Origin: Pseudisothecium myosuroides
Lineage: Eukaryota; Streptophyta; Bryopsida; Hypnales; Lembophyllaceae
Reading direction: 5' to 3'
Length of the DNA: 64,000 nt
NCBI GenBank assembly: GCA_951799445.1
Contig: OX637293.1
Coordinates: forward strand, 18,600,001-18,664,000
Part shown: positions 59,926 through 64,000 of the stretch, in pieces
Layout of the letters: each line of letters opens with the position of its first letter
Numbering within the stretch: the stretch's first letter is position 1
Translations under genes and position numbers: made by a program
The notes under the pieces: model-generated
Databases searched by the model: none
Seen by the model: only the letters and a program-made list of their open reading frames with translations
Told to the model about the DNA's origin: nothing

Positions 59926-60717
59926 TTAACTTAAAAAAAAGATGATCATTCATTGACACTTTTTGTCCTCAATGACCTTTACAAAATTATCAATGTTCTT
60001 ATTTAATACTTGCCTTCCACCTATATAAAAGTGTTGCATGATGTAACAACCCCATCCATCATTGCTTGCATTAACACATTTTTATGGTAGTCTAGTACAA
60101 GATCTTATGGTTAAATATGCCAAAAAAACACTTTATAAAATTTTATGCTCTTTGCAATAAGTATGACAGTTTGGAGTGAATTTTGATGAAAAAAGGGATA
60201 TTTGTCATAGTAGTAGTTTGACTTCCAATGAGTACTTTTAAAAAAAATTTATAAGTAGATGATGTCACACATTACCAAAAGGTATGATTTTTCATGGTCA
60301 CCGGCCCGGCAATGAAGGGTTAATTGCATTCCTCAATCCTCAGTGTCTACAATAACCTGAAAAATCATTCATTAAACGCTTTTTCATAAGACACTTTGTG
60401 TCGTCAGTGACCTGTCCAGAGTTACGAAATGTTCTTCATGTCCAATACTTGCCTGCCACCTATACAAAAATGAGATTGATGACGTCACAACTCCGTGCAT
60501 CAAATTGACTGCATAAATTTATCGAACCAAACTTTCCTCAACGATGAGCTCCACTTGCAAGTCCATTCGCCACTCAGTTGCTGATTCTGCGTGGTGTTGC
60601 AGCTCGTGGAGACCGTCAAGTTCAATCGCCCTGCCATCGCCCAGCGTGACTTTCTCGAACCATACTCTGGTATTCCTCTCGCAGAATTTGGTATCAAATT
60701 GAGCTCTCTAGTAGGGA

Positions 60718-60945
60718 TTGGGATCACTCTTAACATTGCGTAGAAGTAAGCAATTGGCAAGCCCAAGAGAATCGTATGTAAAGAATTAGGGTTTGGTGCA
60801 GGGCTTGAACCAGGGTTTGGAGTTCCTCACGAGCTCTGGATTTCGGGATCACTCTTGGCATTTCGTGGACGTAAGCTTGACAATTGCTCCTCCGCAATTA
60901 AGAACGCAGAGAAAGAACCAATTTGTAATGAATTAGGGTTTCACG
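60718..60945 (+). repeat. Imperfect direct duplication in the membrin 5' flank
   Basis: 'gggatcactctt..cattgcgt' to 'gaattagggttt' at 60718-60790 recurs, diverged, at 60847-60945. Both copies lie just upstream of the membrin start and include the ttagggttt box common in plant promoters and leaders (telo-box-like). This may be the promoter or the 5' leader. Confidence 0.6.
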
Positions 60946-60957
60946 GGTGGAAGATCG

Positions 60958-62001
60958 ATGTCGGGAGTGGAGCTAGAACACACCGGAACGGGGAGCTATG
61001 GCTTTGCAGGGGGCAGTGGTTTGCCGTTGGACAAAATGTACAGTCAATCTCGCCGTGCGTTGTTGATGGCGCGCGATGGTTTGGAGAGGTTGGAGCGATT
61101 GGAGATGGCAGGGCAACCGAGTAGTAGTAGTAGCGCCAGTAGTCCTCGCCTGGATCCTGCGCAGGGGCAAGGCCCTGCGGCTCCCGACCTTGTGGAGCAT
61201 TTGAAGAAGGAGATCGGGGAGTTGCAGGCGTCGAGTGTGGACATGGACAGGTTATGGCGGAACCAGGTGTTGGCCAAGGGGCAACGGGATTTGTGGAAGC
61301 GTCGTGTGGAGCAAGTGGCGGAGGAAGTGGAGTCGCTTAAGGCGGGCCTCGATCGGTATATGTTGCGCCAACACCGGCGCCAAGTTGAAGCGCAGGAGCG
61401 TGCTGAGCTTTTTCGGCGCACGAGAGGTGATGGTGCTCATATTTTGCAGGTGAGAGCTTGCCCTAATTTTTCTCAGCTACGAAATCTCACTGTCAAGGGT
61501 ACTCATTAGCGTCACAGGACGTTTTGAATTCTTCATTTTTGGGCTTTGCAAGAGCTGCTAATGCTTGGACTTGATTGGGAGGCATGGTTGGTATAAGGTA
61601 GAGAATGCCATATTGGAAGCATTTCAATAACATGTTTGAGTGATTTTTGGGAGATCAGACTCTGGTTCAAAATCCTACATTGGCATTATGATAGCATAAC
61701 CTATATTTCTTTGCAGGTGCATGATGATGAGATGCAGGCACTGCAATCTGCGAAAAATTCTTCACGAATGCTGGATGAGGCATACGCCACTGGAGTGGCT
61801 GTGTTGGGCTCTTATGCAGTTCAAAGGGACCGTCTCAAATCAGCACAACGCAAGGCATATGATGTCTTGAATACTGTGGGTTTGGGGAACAAGTTGATGC
61901 GAGTGATAGAGAGACGGCAGAAAGTGGACAAGTGGATTGCATATGGAGGCATGCTTGTCACCATTATCATTCTCATCGTTGTTATCAGGTGGCTTCGTTG
62001 A
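60958..62001 (+). CDS. MEMB: Membrin (Qb-SNARE of the ER-Golgi pathway)
   Basis: Membrins are Golgi Qb-SNAREs (plant MEMB11/MEMB12, yeast Bos1) needed for vesicle fusion in ER-to-Golgi traffic. Two exons are seen: 60958-61449 and 61717-62001. The 267-bp intron has donor gcag|gtgaga and acceptor ttgcag|gtgc, phase 0. They encode 258 residues, close to the usual length. After a variable N-terminus with a serine run, helices lead to the typical ERAELFRR..GDGAHILQ region. The SNARE motif follows (EMQALQSAKNSSRMLDEA, then AVQRDRLKSAQRKAYDVL and a LIERR-like VIERRQ). One C-terminal transmembrane helix (WIAYGGMLVTIIILIVVIRW) ends the protein. The start ATG at 60958 is in frame with the whole protein; an overlapping frame that starts at 60855 is a shadow. 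No lesions are seen. Confidence 0.95.
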
Positions 62002-62333
62002 GCTGAATTTGTATTTTAAGGTTTTGTGAACCAGTAGATCATTCTTTTTCGGCAAATATCATTTTGCTTATGAAATAAGTGTTGTCAACATGACTGACTT
62101 TTCTTGAGCAGGTTCGGGAAAAGGTTTACAGGCTTTGAAGTCATGTAGAGACCCTCATAGCGGTATTGCTAAATCTAGATAAGCAGCTAGACAAGCAGTT
62201 ACAGAGCACTACGGGAGCAAACAAATTGTAGCACACTCTTGCAGTGGCTTGCATTTCCAATATCAACTAACTCAATTTTCCTCACATTCATTGAAGATTT
62301 TGCTTTGGTCCAAAGCCAATAACGTTATTTCGA

Positions 62334-62484
62334 GTTTATTGAATTCTTCATTTAATGTGGTTGAAGAATTAGGGTAGAAAGTGACATGTGGCATTGATTT
62401 GACATCCAGTTTATTGAATTCTTCATTCAAAGTAGTTGAAGAATTAGAGTAGAAAGTGACATGTGACATAGATTTGACAAAAAG
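62334..62484 (+). repeat. Two-copy tandem repeat of about 75 bp
   Basis: 'gtttattgaattcttcatt' through 'gaaagtgacatgtg' and 'gatttgaca' occurs twice in a row with a few changes. It lies downstream of the membrin gene and is non-coding. Confidence 0.8.
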
Positions 62485-64000
62485 TAGCCTTGGTTGTCAT
62501 CTTTGAGTGAATGAAGAATTTGTCACGGTAGTTCTATTAACTAGCATGCCATATGAATACAAAAAGTGATCTCATTCATAGAAATTCAACTTGAAGGGAT
62601 TGTAATCCAATAAATTAGCATGTGATTTGTGTTCTAAAGTTGGTTCATGGTATTAGTAACTATATCCTAGCATCTCAAATTACGATGACAAGCAATCAGT
62701 GCTTTTCAAAAATAACTTGGTTCCAAACAAAACCCTGACACTTAATAAAACCCTAATATATAAAGTAGAAAGTTTAGAATTTGAAGGTCAAAACAAGGAT
62801 TTAGGTATATACATTCACCTTAGTTGAAATGAAAGTAGTAGCAACCATCCAAAAATTGTACTACTTGGATGCCTAATTTATTTCAACAACTTGGATGGAT
62901 GCCTAATTTATTTCAATTATATTTTAAAATTGCCTAATTTTAATCAATTATTATTATTTTGGATATTTAATTGTTTTTTACACTTTAATTAATTATTAGG
63001 CAAAAAATTGCTTAAGTTGCTAGGACGCTTCTATAGTATTGAATATTCACTCATTATAATATTATTGATCTTTCAAAAGAAGAAGATGCTTAATCCAAAG
63101 ATCACCTTTGTAGAATATTTTGGCCACTTCTGATTGCTATTCTTGACTTGTGAATTTTAGTCATAAAAACAAAAAAATTGAATTTGTGCCCAATTAATGA
63201 AATGAAGTTGATCAAGTTTTGTTCCTACTCCAATTAGAAAATTCTTAAAATTTAGTGTTTTATTGCAATGTGAACTTTGGGCATATAACTATGGTTTGTT
63301 GATTTTATAATGTTATAATGAAACTATAATTTTGGTTTATATCATGATGTAATGCAATATACAGAGTAATATATATCTATGGTTTAGACTTCTTAAGCAT
63401 ATTTTGTATTTGATATGAATTTTATCCTTTACTTTTCTTTAAAAGAAATTAACAGTAATTTGTAATTTTCACCAAAAATTTTGAAATTTTTATGACTCAT
63501 AAAAGGCATGTGATTTCATCTTTAAAAAAAATAAAAAAATTCATTAATATATAGTTGCGAAATGGCATCAAATAAGTGAAGGATTGTAAGGCCTAAATCC
63601 ATGGGCTGTCTTTTTACAAAAACCATGCTCAAACTCTTATTTGGGCAATTTTAGCTGCAATTAACCTTGTATCATTGTTATAGATACAAGGTGTCTGATG
63701 GATGACAAAGAATCCTTTTATGCTAAATAGAAGTGTAGACGTTCATCCTTGGAATTTTGTATGAAAATGGGAGATCTTGTACAGTAGTTTGACCTCCAAT
63801 GAGTGCTCTTGGATTTTTTGAGCAAATGATTCATAAGGTAGCCCAAAGGATGATTTTCCACAGGGTTAATCATGTAACGTTGTCGCAGACACTAAGTGTC
63901 TGATGGATGACAAAGAATACTTTCATATAAGACAAAAGTGCAATTGTTCATCCTTGGAATTTCGTACAAAAAGGGGAGGCCTTGCACAAATGCATAGTTT
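62485..64000. other. AT-rich non-coding DNA to the window edge
   Basis: No supported gene. The phrase 'gtgtctgatggatgacaaagaat' near 63690 recurs near 63895, with similar surroundings, an imperfect direct repeat of about 200 bp spacing. The region may continue into another dispersed repeat beyond the window. Confidence 0.45.

Larger units (their letters stand above)
55205..60480 (+). repeat. Long dispersed repeat, copy B
   Basis: Second copy of the segment at 26690-31850. Insertions specific to this copy include a TTAA element (59005-59925) and a microsatellite-bearing insertion (about 57325-57700). No conserved coding frame. Near 60310-60480 the end of the unit is repeated in part ('cctgccacctatacaaaaatga'). 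Confidence 0.75.

Noticed and set aside
60973..61440. Several overlapping frames on both strands over the first membrin exon
   Set aside because: They overlap a well-supported SNARE coding exon and have no family features; the GC-rich exon simply has few stops.
1..64000. tRNA, rRNA or organelle insertions
   Set aside because: I looked for the tRNA B-box-like GGTTCGAATCC core and for long rRNA-like GC-rich conserved stretches and saw none by eye. A covariance-model search would be needed to exclude them.

Overview
The window is an AT-rich stretch of plant nuclear DNA. Spliced genes with GT-AG introns are scattered through a dense mixture of old and young DNA transposons. The best clue to the organism is the gene at 2743-11026. 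It encodes a protein kinase joined to an NB-ARC domain and a leucine-rich-repeat array, an architecture (PNL) known from mosses. I therefore think this is a bryophyte, most likely a moss. That is an inference from domain architecture and not a database match.

Layout. 1-2.7 kb: non-coding DNA with a 222-bp element flanked by TTAA. 2.7-11.0 kb: the kinase-NBS-LRR immune receptor. Its LRR region is an almost perfect tandem array of a 288-bp (four-LRR) unit. 11.0-16.4 kb: non-coding DNA with an 844-bp long inverted repeat. 16.4-18.8 kb: a minus-strand BTB/POZ-domain gene broken by a nonsense codon and by a 1.07-kb near-perfect hairpin transposon. The hairpin's 4-bp target duplication is intact, and taking it out restores the reading frame exactly. 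20-36 kb: transposon-rich DNA with no recognisable host gene. It holds elements of at least five families, defined by terminal inverted repeats (TIRs) and target-site duplications (TSDs), plus the first copy of a roughly 5-kb repeat. 36-40 kb: more small elements and a dead copy of a small secreted-protein gene. 40.75-47.91 kb: a complete-looking, probably autonomous PIF/Harbinger transposon. It has an intact DDE nuclease, an intact SANT/Myb-like partner protein, matching TIRs and a TAA duplication. 47.9-50.5 kb: a terminal exon of an unrecognised minus-strand gene and a small TA-flanked element. 50.5-54.6 kb: the intact paralogue of the secreted-protein gene and its duplicated flank, which is interrupted by a CACTA element. 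55.2-60.5 kb: the second copy of the 5-kb repeat. 60.96-62.0 kb: a two-exon membrin (Golgi Qb-SNARE) gene. The remainder to 64 kb is non-coding.

How the parts relate. The receptor and the membrin gene are the intact host genes. The receptor combines a helical N-terminal domain, a kinase with its main catalytic motifs, a hydrophobic stretch, a canonical nucleotide-binding switch and a very long, recently amplified LRR array. The Harbinger element ends in GAGCATCCCC, and so do several short non-coding elements nearby with TTA/TAA duplications, so it is a plausible source of the activity that moved them. Two diverged copies of the 5-kb repeat act as internal controls: one carries a TTAA-flanked element and the other has the empty site.
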